A DNA stretch of 64,000 nt from Brevibacillus antibioticus (GCF_005217615.1 NZ_SZNK01000001.1:4582501-4646500), one strand, 5' to 3'. Counted from the first letter of the stretch, positions 6,939 to 15,206 are shown. The notes: generated by a model not told the origin, from the letters alone. A program made the numbers and translations.

Positions 6939-6963
6939 TCTCCCCCACTTTAGAAAATTAAAA

Positions 6964-7788
6964 ATGAAGGACATCAGTAGAGCTTATTGCCAAGATGTGA
7001 TTAATAAGGTTGCTGAAGAAATTAAATCGGTCGACAACATGAAAATGTATGCGAATCAAATATTTGAGTACGCGATATCAAAAGAAATCCTTGTAAACAA
7101 TCCGTTAAAAGGAGTGATCATTCCGAAGAAGGACGAGGAGTTTATCGTAAGCACAGATGAACCCGAACGTAATTACTGGGAGAAAGGCGAGATCAAAGAA
7201 TTTTTAGATATTACGAAGCGCGAGTGTACAATGCGGGATTTTATAATGTTCCATCTGCTAATTTACACTGGCGGACGTAAAGGGGAAGTTCTAGCCTTGC
7301 GCTGGAGCGACATCGATTTTAAAGCCAAAACCATTCATTTCAACAAAACTTTGTTCTATGAAAAAGGAAAGTATGTATCTCTGACGTCCAAAACAGCCGC
7401 TTCTAGACGTTTTATCAGCATGGATGACACAACGGCAGGGTTACTCAAAAAATACCGTACAGGGCAATCTGGAGCTTCGGTTGTGCATCTCCATTCAAAA
7501 GATAATGAAATGGTTTTTACTCGTGAAGATGGGTCCCCGCTACGACTCGCATATCCAAATGACAAATTAGATGAGATTACCAAATCAAACAATCTTCATC
7601 CAATTACAGTCCACGGCTTACGCCACACTCACGCCTCCCTTTTATTTGAAGCTGGTGCCAGCATCAAGGAAGTTCAGGAGCGTCTCGGTCATTCCGATAT
7701 CAAAATGACGATGAACATCTACACCCACGTTACCCGAACGGTCAAAGAGCAAACTGCATCCCGATTTGAGAAGTTCATGGAGCTATGA
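6964..7788 (+). CDS. int: Tyrosine recombinase (phage-type integrase), 5'-truncated
   Basis: A site-specific recombinase that would have inserted the element into rpsI. The 274 residues from ATG 6964 hold most of the SAM-like core-binding domain (about 1-60) and the whole catalytic domain. The catalytic set is complete: Arg in TGGRKGEVLALRW, Lys in LTSKTAASRR, HGLRH, LGHSDIKMT and the Tyr of MNIYTHV. Homology continues upstream of the ATG: codons 6907-6963 read RKAVLSKFNKRILPHFRKLK, a typical integrase stretch, but the frame closes at TAG 6853-6855 without a good start. The N-terminal arm-binding domain (about 60-100 residues) is missing, compared with the usual 360-400 residues. It is probably inactive, or makes only a fragment. 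Confidence 0.85.
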   Translation: MKDISRAYCQDVINKVAEEIKSVDNMKMYANQIFEYAISKEILVNNPLKGVIIPKKDEEFIVSTDEPERNYWEKGEIKEFLDITKRECTMRDFIMFHLLIYTGGRKGEVLALRWSDIDFKAKTIHFNKTLFYEKGKYVSLTSKTAASRRFISMDDTTAGLLKKYRTGQSGASVVHLHSKDNEMVFTREDGSPLRLAYPNDKLDEITKSNNLHPITVHGLRHTHASLLFEAGASIKEVQERLGHSDIKMTMNIYTHVTRTVKEQTASRFEKFMEL

Positions 7789-7794
7789 CCATAC

Positions 7795-7818
7795 AAATAT
7801 GGTCAAAATATGGTCACG
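7795..7818. repeat. 24-bp direct repeat, right copy (probable integrase arm site)
   Basis: Identical to 3193-3216. It begins 7 bp after the integrase stop codon and ends 74 bp before the right 66-bp att copy. The internal unit ATATGGTCA occurs twice. Confidence 0.7.
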
Positions 7819-7830
7819 GCTCATTCGGGG

Positions 7831-7867
7831 GAAAAATTAAAGCCCCTGACCAATGAAGGCCAAGGGC
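7831..7867 (-). terminator. Element-borne terminator for the rebuilt rpsI
   Basis: On the minus strand a 10-bp stem (7858-7867 with 7842-7851, two G-T pairs) is followed by TTTAATTTTTC. It starts 25 bp after the rpsI stop codon, so the element supplies its own replacement for the stranded rpsI terminator. Confidence 0.75.
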
Positions 7868-7892
7868 GATAATCCTTGATATAGCAAGCTTC

Positions 7893-7958
7893 TTAGCGCT
7901 TGGAGAATTGAGGTGCGCGACGAGCTGCTTTCAAGCCGTATTTCTTACGCTCTTTCAT
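7893..7958 (-). repeat. attachment-site copy within the intact rpsI gene
   Basis: The 66 bases shared with 3041-3106. Here they form the functional last 22 codons of rpsI. The duplication fits integration by recombination within a gene end carried on the element. Confidence 0.92.
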
Positions 7959-8285
7959 ACGAGGGTCGCGAGTCAGGAAGCCAGCGCGTTTCAGAGCGCC
8001 GCGCAGTTCCGGATCTGCTTTCAGCAGAGCGCGAGCAACGCCGTGACGGATTGCACCAGCTTGACCAGTGGTTCCGCCGCCGTTTACGTTAACCAATACA
8101 TCGTAACGACCAAGAGTTTCAGTCAGAACGAGTGGTTGTTTTACGATCAATTTCAGTGTTTCCAAACCAAAGTAAGAATCCATTTCACGCTTGTTGATCA
8201 CGATGCGACCTTCACCTGGAACCAGGCGAACGCGTGCTACGGAGTGCTTACGACGACCTGTACCGTAGTATTGTACTTGTGCCAC
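7893..8285 (-). CDS. rpsI: 30S ribosomal protein S9
   Basis: A complete 130-residue S9. It begins [20 protein letters not shown], and the conserved C-terminal tail ends QFSKR, which reaches the P-site tRNA in the ribosome. The last 21 residues lie in the 66-bp element duplication, so the present 3' end (or part of it) is element-derived but encodes the same protein. It follows rplM by 20 bp in the usual L13-S9 pair. Confidence 0.97.
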   Translation of the reverse strand: MAQVQYYGTGRRKHSVARVRLVPGEGRIVINKREMDSYFGLETLKLIVKQPLVLTETLGRYDVLVNVNGGGTTGQAGAIRHGVARALLKADPELRGALKRAGFLTRDPRMKERKKYGLKAARRAPQFSKR

Positions 8286-8305
8286 GTATATTTCCTCCCT
8301 TTACC

Positions 8306-8743
8306 TTAACCGCGAATTTGCCAAACTTCTGGTTTTTGTGCTGCGTGCGGATGCTCAGTTCCAGCGTATACTTTCAGCTTGGTGAACATTTGACGTCCCA
8401 GGCTGTTTTTAGGCAGCATGCCTTTTACCGCCAGTTCGAACATACGATCTGGTCGCTTATTCAGCATTGCGCCAGCAGTGGTTTTTTTCAAACCACCTGG
8501 ATACAGGGAGTGAGTGTAGTAAATTTTGTCATTCAGTTTGTTACCAGTCAATTTCACTTTGTCAGCGTTGATTACGATTACGAAATCGCCAGCGTCAACG
8601 TGAGGAGTGAATTCTGGTTTCAGTTTTCCGCGCAGGATAGAAGCTACTTCGCTCGCCAGACGACCCAGCGTTTGGCCTTCAGCGTCAACGATGTACCATT
8701 TGCGCTCAACTTCGAGCGGTTTCGCCATATATGTGGTACGCAT
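8306..8743 (-). CDS. rplM: 50S ribosomal protein L13
   Basis: 145 residues starting [20 protein letters not shown], of the same length and N-terminus as the Bacillus protein. L13 is an early-assembly 23S rRNA-binding protein. The start is fixed by TAGGAGGGACAAAA. It is first in the rplM-rpsI operon, with its own promoter and a long structured leader. Confidence 0.97.
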   Translation of the reverse strand: MRTTYMAKPLEVERKWYIVDAEGQTLGRLASEVASILRGKLKPEFTPHVDAGDFVIVINADKVKLTGNKLNDKIYYTHSLYPGGLKKTTAGAMLNKRPDRMFELAVKGMLPKNSLGRQMFTKLKVYAGTEHPHAAQKPEVWQIRG

Positions 8744-8926
8744 TTTTGTCCCTCCTAAATATCTTACCTAACACATATCCATCTACTTATAACCAAAAAC
8801 AACCGAAACTTGCAATGGAAGATAATTGCTGTTACGGGTGAGCAACTCTTCCAGGTGTTCCATGTAAACACGATCTTGTCTTTCAATCCCGGGGCTAGAG
8901 TGGGGCTAGGCGGGGTTAAAATACCA
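8744..8926 (-). promoter_or_regulatory. 5' leader of rplM, possible L13 leader element
   Basis: About 185 nt lie between the promoter and rplM. It contains a stem GGAAGAGTTGCT / AGCAATTATCTTCC (minus strand, roughly 8812-8854) and C-rich repeats of CTAGCCCC. An L13 leader RNA family is known upstream of rplM in Bacillales, and position and size fit, but I cannot confirm a match to its consensus by eye. Confidence 0.4.
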
Positions 8927-8932
8927 AGGAAT

Positions 8933-8961
8933 ATCGTACTACATAGACGCTCCATAGTCAA
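8933..8961 (-). promoter_or_regulatory. Promoter of rplM-rpsI
   Basis: On the minus strand TTGACT, a 17-bp spacer and TACGAT. It lies just past the truA stop codon, so L13-S9 has a transcript separate from the ecf-truA genes. Confidence 0.7.
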
Positions 8962-8998
8962 GTGCTGCTCGTTCGTCTAATAGTTGGAAATCTGAGAA

Positions 8999-9733
8999 CT
9001 AGTAGACGACTTCCCACATGGTCAGACCCTTGGCTGGCGCAGTCTTACCTGCCTTTTCCCGATCACATGCGGCGAGGATTTCCCTCAGTTCAGTAGGGCT
9101 TCTTTTTCCTTGCCCAACTTCAACCAAAGTTCCCACAATAATTCGAACCATGTTGTACAAAAAACCGTTGCCTCGGCATGTCACCCATACCTCGTCTCCG
9201 ATTTTTTCCACGGTGAGCCCGTACACAGTCCGGACCTTGTCCTCGACGTATGTCTTTGCCGAGCAAAAGGAAGTAAAATCATGTTCACCCACCAAATAAT
9301 GAGCAGCCTGCTGCATCGCGTCCACATCTAACGGAAACCGGACATGGTCGGCGTAACGATGTCGAAAAACATCTGCCACTGGATTGTTGTTGATACAATA
9401 TCGATATTCTTTTACTTGCACGTCAAAACGCGCATGAAAAGAAGCATCGACCTCTTCTACTGTCCGAATGACAATAGAATCAGGCAACTGATTGTTCAAC
9501 ACAAACCGCCATTTATCCATCGGAATGTTACTAGACGTGTCAAAGTGAATTACTTGACCGCGCGCATGAACACCCGCATCTGTCCGGCCTGAACCAGAGA
9601 CTTGGATATCCTCTCCGGTAACCCGATTCAATGCGGCTTCAATTTCACCCTGGACCGTTACTTGATCTGGCTGTACCTGAAAACCGCTGAAGTCAGTTCC
9701 GTCATATGCCAATACACATCGCAGTCGCTTCAT
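8999..9733 (-). CDS. truA: tRNA pseudouridine(38-40) synthase TruA
   Basis: A 244-residue enzyme that isomerises uridines 38-40 in the anticodon arm of tRNAs. The catalytic Asp lies in SGRTDAGVHA (about 47-56), and the C-terminal GNGFLYNMVRIIVGTLVEVG is the second family motif. ATG 9733 overlaps the ecfT stop as ATGA and gives MKRLRCVLAYDGT; an in-frame ATG at 9745 would add four residues. It is last gene of the ecfA1-ecfA2-ecfT-truA run. Confidence 0.94.
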   Translation of the reverse strand: MKRLRCVLAYDGTDFSGFQVQPDQVTVQGEIEAALNRVTGEDIQVSGSGRTDAGVHARGQVIHFDTSSNIPMDKWRFVLNNQLPDSIVIRTVEEVDASFHARFDVQVKEYRYCINNNPVADVFRHRYADHVRFPLDVDAMQQAAHYLVGEHDFTSFCSAKTYVEDKVRTVYGLTVEKIGDEVWVTCRGNGFLYNMVRIIVGTLVEVGQGKRSPTELREILAACDREKAGKTAPAKGLTMWEVVY

Positions 9734-10527
9734 GTGCGCCACCATCCAATCACGATTACCAAGATCACACTCACAACAGCTACGACTCCATCACGCCATG
9801 TGAACGTCAGCTTATTCAGCCGCGTTCTCCCCACTCCCCCGCGATAGCCACGCGCTTCCATCGCCAAAGCCAGCTCTTCAGCGCGTCGAAACGCACTAAC
9901 GAACAATGGGATAGCGATCGGAATCAGGTTCTTGGCTCTGCGTACGAGACTTCCACTGGTGAAATTGGCCCCTCTGGCGGTCTGCGCCTTGATGATTTTA
10001 TCCGTTTCTTCCATCAGGGTCGGAATGAAACGGAGTGCAATGGACATCATCAGGGCTATATCATGAACCGGTATGCCGATCTTCCCTAGTGGTCCTAGTA
10101 ATCGCTCCAACCCTTCTGTTAAATCGATTGGAGAGGTTGTCAGTGTGAGCAAGGAGCTAATGAGAATCAAAAGTCCCAAGCGCAAAGAAATGAAGATCGC
10201 TTGGCGAACTCCCTGTTCTTCTACTGTAAACCATCCCCACTGAAAGTAGACCGTCCCGCCTTTTGTAATAAAAATATGCAAGACAACGGTAAACAAAATC
10301 AGGATCCAGACAGGCTTTAAGCTTTTTAATATATAGGACAATGAAAGCCTAGAAAGAAATGCAGCATACAAGGTAAAACCAACGAGTATGGCGTAAGTAA
10401 CCGTATTGTTAGCCAGAAAAATCAAGGTAGCAAAAAGAATGATGAAGAGAAGCTTGCTTCGCGGATCTACACGATGTAAAAAAGATTGCCCTGGTACGTA
10501 TTGACCAATTGCGATATTCTGCAGCAT
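9730..10527 (-). CDS. ecfT: Energy-coupling factor transporter transmembrane protein EcfT
   Basis: A 265-residue CbiQ-family membrane protein with several hydrophobic segments. Two cytoplasmic coupling regions carry the Ala-Arg-Gly signature: AQTARGANF and AMEARGYRGG. EcfT links the two ATPases to exchangeable vitamin-binding S subunits in group II ECF transporters. ATG 10527 is preceded by AGGAGGGC and lies 2 bp after ecfA2. Confidence 0.95.
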   Translation of the reverse strand: MLQNIAIGQYVPGQSFLHRVDPRSKLLFIILFATLIFLANNTVTYAILVGFTLYAAFLSRLSLSYILKSLKPVWILILFTVVLHIFITKGGTVYFQWGWFTVEEQGVRQAIFISLRLGLLILISSLLTLTTSPIDLTEGLERLLGPLGKIGIPVHDIALMMSIALRFIPTLMEETDKIIKAQTARGANFTSGSLVRRAKNLIPIAIPLFVSAFRRAEELALAMEARGYRGGVGRTRLNKLTFTWRDGVVAVVSVILVIVIGWWRT

Positions 10528-10529
10528 GC

Positions 10530-11402
10530 CTAGCCCTCCTTTGGTACGGACAGTCGTTCCAGCAGATGGGCAATCAGCTCTTCCTCCCGATAAAGGGAGC
10601 TCGGCAGACTAGCCTTGTCCGGCAGCATTTGATTCATTTGCGATACGAGAGCCACCGTTTCCGGTACATCCAAAGACAGCTCTCGGAGACGATTCACATG
10701 CATGAATACTTCCTCTGGCTTCCCCTGCAAAGCTACTTGACCTTGTGCCATCACAAGCAAATAGTCTGCATAGCGGGCTGCCTCTTCCATGCTGTGCGTG
10801 ACCAATAGTGTCGTAAGGTTTTGTTCCCGATGAATCCGGTAGATCCCTTCCAGAATCGTTACTCGTCCCGCAGGATCAAGACCCGCTGTTGGTTCATCCA
10901 ATACCAGAACCTTCGGCTGCATGGCAAGAACACCAGCCAAAGCAACACGTCGCATTTGCCCGCCACTCAAATGAAACGGCGAGCGATCCTTGATCGTGGC
11001 ATAATCCAGGCCGACAATTTCAAGGGACTCCTTTACGCGTGCTTCCACCATTTCCGTTGGCAAGTCAAAATTGAGCGGTCCAAAAGCAACATCCTTCGCA
11101 ACCGTTTCTTCAAACAACTGATGTTCGGGATATTGAAAGACGAGCCCAATATCGCGCCTTTGAGCATGGGGTAATCGGCGCTTTGGAGTAATGACCGCAT
11201 CACCCAGGGTAATTTGCCCTGTACTAGGCATCAGCAACCCGTTCAAGTGCTGAATCAGCGTTGACTTACCTGAGCCCGTGTGGCCAATAATTCCGACAAA
11301 CGAACCGGATGGAATCGTCAACGAAATATTGTGTAAGGCAACTCGTTCGAACGGTGTTCCCTTTGCGTAGATATGGCTTACTTGGTCAAAAGTAATTTGC
11401 AT
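10530..11402 (-). CDS. ecfA2: Energy-coupling factor transporter ATPase EcfA2
   Basis: A 290-residue ABC ATPase with Walker A GHTGSGKST, signature LSGGQMRR, Walker B VLVLDEPTAGLD and the switch His in LLVTHSMEE. It forms the heterodimeric ATPase of the ECF vitamin transporter with EcfA1. The start overlaps the end of ecfA1 by 25 bp, implying translational coupling. Confidence 0.94.
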   Translation of the reverse strand: MQITFDQVSHIYAKGTPFERVALHNISLTIPSGSFVGIIGHTGSGKSTLIQHLNGLLMPSTGQITLGDAVITPKRRLPHAQRRDIGLVFQYPEHQLFEETVAKDVAFGPLNFDLPTEMVEARVKESLEIVGLDYATIKDRSPFHLSGGQMRRVALAGVLAMQPKVLVLDEPTAGLDPAGRVTILEGIYRIHREQNLTTLLVTHSMEEAARYADYLLVMAQGQVALQGKPEEVFMHVNRLRELSLDVPETVALVSQMNQMLPDKASLPSSLYREEELIAHLLERLSVPKEG

Positions 11403-12229
11403 ACGTGCTCCACCAGCTCCTCTTGATGCAGGACAAACGGTAAATCAATCCCTTTAGAATGAAGCGCATGTCGCAGTCGAACGGCAAATGGCACATCCAG
11501 TCCCACCTGTTTCAAACGATCTACTTCATTAAACACTTCACTCGGCTTACCTTCCATCAGGACTTCACCAGCATTCATGACGATGACCTTATCCGAATAG
11601 ATGGCTTCTTCCGGAAAATGGGTAATGTTAATGATCGTGAGTCCCTCATCACGGTTCAGTTGACGAGCCAGATTCAGCACTTCCATTCTCCCTTGTGGAT
11701 CAAGCATCGCTGTCGCTTCATCCAAGATGATGACAGAAGGACGCATCGCCATAATCCCTGCGATCGCCACTCGTTGCTTTTGACCCCCAGACAGACGATG
11801 TGGTTGTGCCTGTAAATAAGAATCCATCCCAACAGAAACGAGGGCCTCATCAATTCGAACTCGCATCTCTTTGGGGTCCACACCCATGTTTTCTAGGCCA
11901 AAGGCGACATCATCTTCCACTGTAGCCCCAACAATCTGATTGTCCGGGTTCTGAAAGACCATGCCAACATGTCGTCGGATTTCCCAAAGCAGCTCTCCAT
12001 CTTTCGTATCCATTCCGCTGATAAGCACTGTGCCACCCTCTGGAAGCAATAGAGCATTCATCAGCTTTGCCATCGTTGATTTGCCGGAACCGTTGTGACC
12101 CAGTACGGATACAAAGGAACCTTTTTGAATGGTAAAGTCAACACCTTGTAATACCGGAACCCGTTGGCCATCCTCACCATCGTAGGTATAAGAAACATCT
12201 CGCAATGCCAGCAGGTTATCTTCATTCAT
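11378..12229 (-). CDS. ecfA1: Energy-coupling factor transporter ATPase EcfA1
   Basis: A 283-residue ABC ATPase: Walker A GHNGSGKST, signature LSGGQKQR, Walker B VIILDEATAMLD and the switch His in INITHF. As the first gene of the ECF module downstream of rplQ it corresponds to B. subtilis EcfA1 (YbxA). The start ATG 12229 follows GAGGTTGTGAATACCTC. A terminator-like hairpin separates it from the alpha operon, so it may have its own promoter, which I cannot place. Confidence 0.93.
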   Translation of the reverse strand: MNEDNLLALRDVSYTYDGEDGQRVPVLQGVDFTIQKGSFVSVLGHNGSGKSTMAKLMNALLLPEGGTVLISGMDTKDGELLWEIRRHVGMVFQNPDNQIVGATVEDDVAFGLENMGVDPKEMRVRIDEALVSVGMDSYLQAQPHRLSGGQKQRVAIAGIMAMRPSVIILDEATAMLDPQGRMEVLNLARQLNRDEGLTIINITHFPEEAIYSDKVIVMNAGEVLMEGKPSEVFNEVDRLKQVGLDVPFAVRLRHALHSKGIDLPFVLHQEELVEHVCKLLLTK

Positions 12230-12287
12230 GAGGTATTCACAACCTCCCCAGCCTTCACAGGGAACTGACTAGCAGTATTTCGATGAG

Positions 12288-12345
12288 AAAGAAAAAAGGG
12301 TTGAATCAGAGTCCAGCCTATGACCAGATCTGCCCCCACCCTTTT
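12288..12345 (-). terminator. Probable terminator at the end of the S10-spc-alpha operon
   Basis: On the minus strand AAAAGGGT (12338-12345) pairs with ACCCTTTT (12294-12301), followed by a T-rich run. A long internal segment with its own short stems forms the loop. It lies 52 bp after rplQ. Confidence 0.55.
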
Positions 12346-12396
12346 CGCGGTAATCTACCCGGCTTAAAACCTGAGTAAACGACCAGTTTACATTTA

Positions 12397-12756
12397 TTAA
12401 ACGAATTCGATGTACGCCATTGGAGCAGCGTCGCCACGGCGAGGGCCGGTTTTCAGGATACGAGTGTATCCACCGTTGCGCTCTTTGAAGCGAGGAGCGA
12501 TTTCATCGAACAGTTTTTGAACAGCATCACGGCCTTCAGCATTCGCAACTTCTTTGCGAACGAAAGCAGCAACTTGACGGCGAGCATGCAGATCGCCACG
12601 TTTCGCGAGCGTGATGATTTTTTCAGCGATTGGGCGCAGTTCTTTCGCCTTCATCTCTGTAGTTTCGATGCGCTCGTTGATGATCAGGTCTGTTACCAAG
12701 TCGCGGAACAGCGCTTTACGAGCTGAGCTACGACGACCCAATTTACGTTGTGCCAT
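12397..12756 (-). CDS. rplQ: 50S ribosomal protein L17
   Basis: 119 residues beginning [20 protein letters not shown], the standard L17 start, in the short bacterial form without C-terminal extension. It is last gene of the alpha operon, 56 bp after rpoA, with ribosome site GGGAGGTAAACC. Confidence 0.97.
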   Translation of the reverse strand: MAQRKLGRRSSARKALFRDLVTDLIINERIETTEMKAKELRPIAEKIITLAKRGDLHARRQVAAFVRKEVANAEGRDAVQKLFDEIAPRFKERNGGYTRILKTGPRRGDAAPMAYIEFV

Positions 12757-12812
12757 GTGGTTTACCTCCCTCTTAATCGAGAGAACAAAAGTTTGCTTCT
12801 TGGTTTGCTATT

Positions 12813-13757
12813 CTAATCGTCGCTGCGCAGGGACAGGCCCAGTTCAGCTAACTTTTCTTGAACTTCTTCAAGAGATTTGCGCCCCAGATTGCGTACTTTC
12901 ATCATGTCCTCTTCGGTCTTCTGCGTCAGCTCTTGCACGGTATTAATACCGGCACGCTTCAAGCAGTTGTAGGAACGAACGGAAAGATCGAGCTCTTCGA
13001 TAGTCATCTCCAAGACTTTCTCTTTCTTGTCCTCTTCCTTCTCTACCATGATTTCTGCATCCTTCGCCTCGTCAGTCAGACCGACGAACAGGTTCAGGTG
13101 CTCCGTCATGATTTTTGCGCCGAGACTCACGGCTTCTTCCGGACTGATGCTACCGTTAGTCCAAACCTCAAGTGTTAACTTGTCATAGTTGGTCATTTGC
13201 CCTACACGGGTATTTTCCACTTGATAGTTAACGCGCTTGATCGGCGTGTAGATGGAATCAATCGGAATCACACCAATAGGCAGATCCTCAGATTTGTTTC
13301 CGTCAGATTGAACATAACCACGACCACGTCCAGCTGTCATGCGGATATGCAGACGACCGCCATTGGCCAACGTTGCAATATGAAGATCAGGGTTTAAGAC
13401 CTCCACATCACTGTCAGCACGGATATCTCCCGCTTTGACAACGCCTTCGCCTTCTGCATCGATCTCGATTACTTTTTCTTCATCGGAATGGATCTTCAGC
13501 GCCAAGCCTTTGATGTTCAGGATGATCTCGGTTACATCTTCAACGACGCCTTCAACCGTGGAGAATTCGTGAAGAACCCCATCGATTTGAACAGTACGAA
13601 CTGCCGCGCCTGGCAAGGACGAAAGAAGAATTCGTCTCAGCGAGTTGCCAAGGGTAGTTCCGTATCCGCGCTCTAGAGGTTCTACAACAAACTTTCCATA
13701 CGAGTTGTCGTCGCTAACTTCCACAACCTCGATTTTTGGTTTTTCTATTTCTATCAT
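12813..13757 (-). CDS. rpoA: DNA-directed RNA polymerase subunit alpha
   Basis: 314 residues. The N-terminal dimerisation domain (about 1-230) includes the conserved [17 protein letters not shown] flexible acidic linker (KEEDKKEKV) follows, then the C-terminal domain (about 245-314) with the DNA/activator-binding helix-hairpin-helix [18 protein letters not shown]. It nucleates polymerase assembly. A strong hairpin lies in the 156-bp gap before it. Confidence 0.98.
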
Positions 13758-13782
13758 TAAACAAACCCTCCTTCAAAACGTC

Positions 13783-13825
13783 GAAATCCTGGGGTGGGCC
13801 GCATACGTGCCCACTCAGGAATTTC
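13783..13825 (-). other. Strong intercistronic hairpin upstream of rpoA
   Basis: On the minus strand GAAAT-CCTG-GTGGGC pairs with GCCCAC-CAGG-ATTTC, about 15 base pairs with single-base bulges and a 9-base loop. There is no T run after it, so it is not a simple terminator. It ends 26 nt before the rpoA start and could be a processing or expression-control element. Confidence 0.7.
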
Positions 13826-13913
13826 CCCGGCGGTTTACCGTTTGCGTGCATGACAAGCTATAAATCAGAATTTACCATTCTAGTATGGACATGTTCTGAA
13901 CGATATAAACCAG

Positions 13914-14315
13914 TTACACGCGGCGACGTTTTGGTGGACGGCAACCGTTATGCGGAATTGGCGTCACGTCTTTAATCATGTTCACTTCAAGACCAGTAGC
14001 TTGCAGGGAACGGATCGCAGCTTCACGACCAGCACCTGGGCCTTTTACTGATACTTCAAGGGAACGCATGCCGTGTTCCATTGCAACGCGTGCAGCCGCT
14101 TCAGCAGCCATTTGCGCAGCAAATGGAGTGCTTTTACGGGAGCCTTTGAAGCCGAGGGAACCAGCACTGGACCAAGAGATCGCGTTACCGTGTGGATCCG
14201 TGATAGTGACGATCGTATTGTTGAAAGTAGAACGAATGTGTGCTACGCCGACTTCAACATTCTTACGGTCACGACGACGGGTACGAGTTGCTGTAGCTTG
14301 TTTTCTTTTCGCCAT
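13914..14315 (-). CDS. rpsK: 30S ribosomal protein S11
   Basis: 133 residues from [15 protein letters not shown] to [10 protein letters not shown], the canonical basic tail that lines the mRNA exit platform. Ribosome site AAGGAGGG. It lies 16 bp after rpsM in the alpha operon order infA-rpmJ-rpsM-rpsK-rpoA-rplQ. Confidence 0.97.
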   Translation of the reverse strand: MAKRKQATATRTRRRDRKNVEVGVAHIRSTFNNTIVTITDPHGNAISWSSAGSLGFKGSRKSTPFAAQMAAEAAARVAMEHGMRSLEVSVKGPGAGREAAIRSLQATGLEVNMIKDVTPIPHNGCRPPKRRRV

Positions 14316-14331
14316 GTCAGATTACCCTCCT

Positions 14332-14700
14332 TTACTTCTTCTTGTTTGCTACTGTACGGCGTGGACCTTTACGCGTACGAGCATTTGTTTTAGAACGTTG
14401 ACCGCGAACTGGAAGTCCACGACGATGACGGATGCCACGGAAGCAACCGATTTCCATCAGACGCTTGATGTTGAGGGAGATCTCACGACGGAGGTCACCT
14501 TCCACCTTCACAGTTTTGTCGATGTACTCACGAAGTTTGTTTACTTCGTCTTCTGTCAAATCGCGAACACGAGTGTTCATGTCTACGCCAGTAGAGGACA
14601 GAATTTTTTGAGACGTGGGGCGGCCAATACCAAAAATATAGGTAAGAGCAACTTCAACGCGTTTTTCGCGCGGCAAGTCTACGCCTGCAATACGTGCCAT
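14332..14700 (-). CDS. rpsM: 30S ribosomal protein S13
   Basis: 122 residues starting [20 protein letters not shown], with the conserved [20 protein letters not shown] near the C-terminus. It makes the head-to-50S bridge and contacts P-site tRNA. Start set by AAGGAGGTG 10 bp upstream. Confidence 0.97.
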   Translation of the reverse strand: MARIAGVDLPREKRVEVALTYIFGIGRPTSQKILSSTGVDMNTRVRDLTEDEVNKLREYIDKTVKVEGDLRREISLNIKRLMEIGCFRGIRHRRGLPVRGQRSKTNARTRKGPRRTVANKKK

Positions 14701-14721
14701 GTGTCAAAAGCACCTCCTTGT

Positions 14722-14853
<132 letters not shown>

Positions 14854-14869
14854 CTAGGGGTTTTGCTTA

Positions 14870-15088
14870 CTATTTATAGCGGTACGTAATACGTCCGCGG
14901 GTTAAGTCGTACGGCGACAGTTCAACAGTTACTTTATCCCCCGGCAGGATACGGATAAAGTGCATACGGATTTTTCCAGAGACGTGAGCAAGGACTTTAT
15001 GTCCATTCTCTAATTCTACTCGAAACATAGCATTTGGCAAAGGTTCGATTACCGTACCTTCCACCTCAATTACATCATCTTTTGCCAT
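14870..15088 (-). CDS. infA: Translation initiation factor IF-1
   Basis: 72 residues, [20 protein letters not shown], a single S1/OB-fold domain that occupies the ribosomal A site during initiation. Start follows AAGGAGAGTTTACC. The small KOW-domain gene found between map and infA in B. subtilis is absent; the 118-bp gap has no such ORF. Confidence 0.97.
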   Translation of the reverse strand: MAKDDVIEVEGTVIEPLPNAMFRVELENGHKVLAHVSGKIRMHFIRILPGDKVTVELSPYDLTRGRITYRYK

Positions 15089-15206
15089 GGTAAACTCTCC
15101 TTTCTTCTGCTCTTCAGTCGGACCATGAGTTTTGCGAAATGATCACACAACGAACTTATCGTCGACACGTTGGACGACAATCCCGAACCATTCGGAACTA
15201 CCGTTT

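Larger units (their letters stand above)
3041..7958. mobile_element. 4.85-kb integrated element in the 3' end of rpsI
   Basis: The element is bounded by two perfect 66-bp copies of the rpsI 3' end (3041-3106 and 7893-7958; offset 4852 bp). Identical 24-bp repeats lie just inside each end. The contents are: lipoprotein (3255-3839, minus), HTH receptor-like regulator (4026-5276, plus), signal peptide-bearing micro-gene (5298-5408, plus), papain-like hydrolase (5625-6209, minus), small membrane protein (6324-6617, plus), unknown ORF (6684-6938, minus) and a tyrosine recombinase (to 7788, plus). The mixed orientation and AT-rich central part contrast with the uniform minus-strand ribosomal cluster. 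There are no replication, conjugation or phage structural genes, so it is a small genomic island or a decayed remnant of a larger one. The exact crossover point lies somewhere in the 66 bp. Confidence 0.88.

Noticed and set aside
3041..7958. Interpretation of the element as a prophage or conjugative element
   Set aside because: No capsid, tail, lysis, replication, relaxase or type IV secretion genes are present; only an integrase remnant and cargo.
7908..8309. 133-codon plus-strand open frame across rpsI
   Set aside because: Antisense to rpsI. Part of the same frame recurs near 3058 only because the 66-bp att sequence is duplicated.
15089..15206. Small KOW-domain gene expected between map and infA
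   Set aside because: The gap is only 118 bp and has no frame encoding such a protein.
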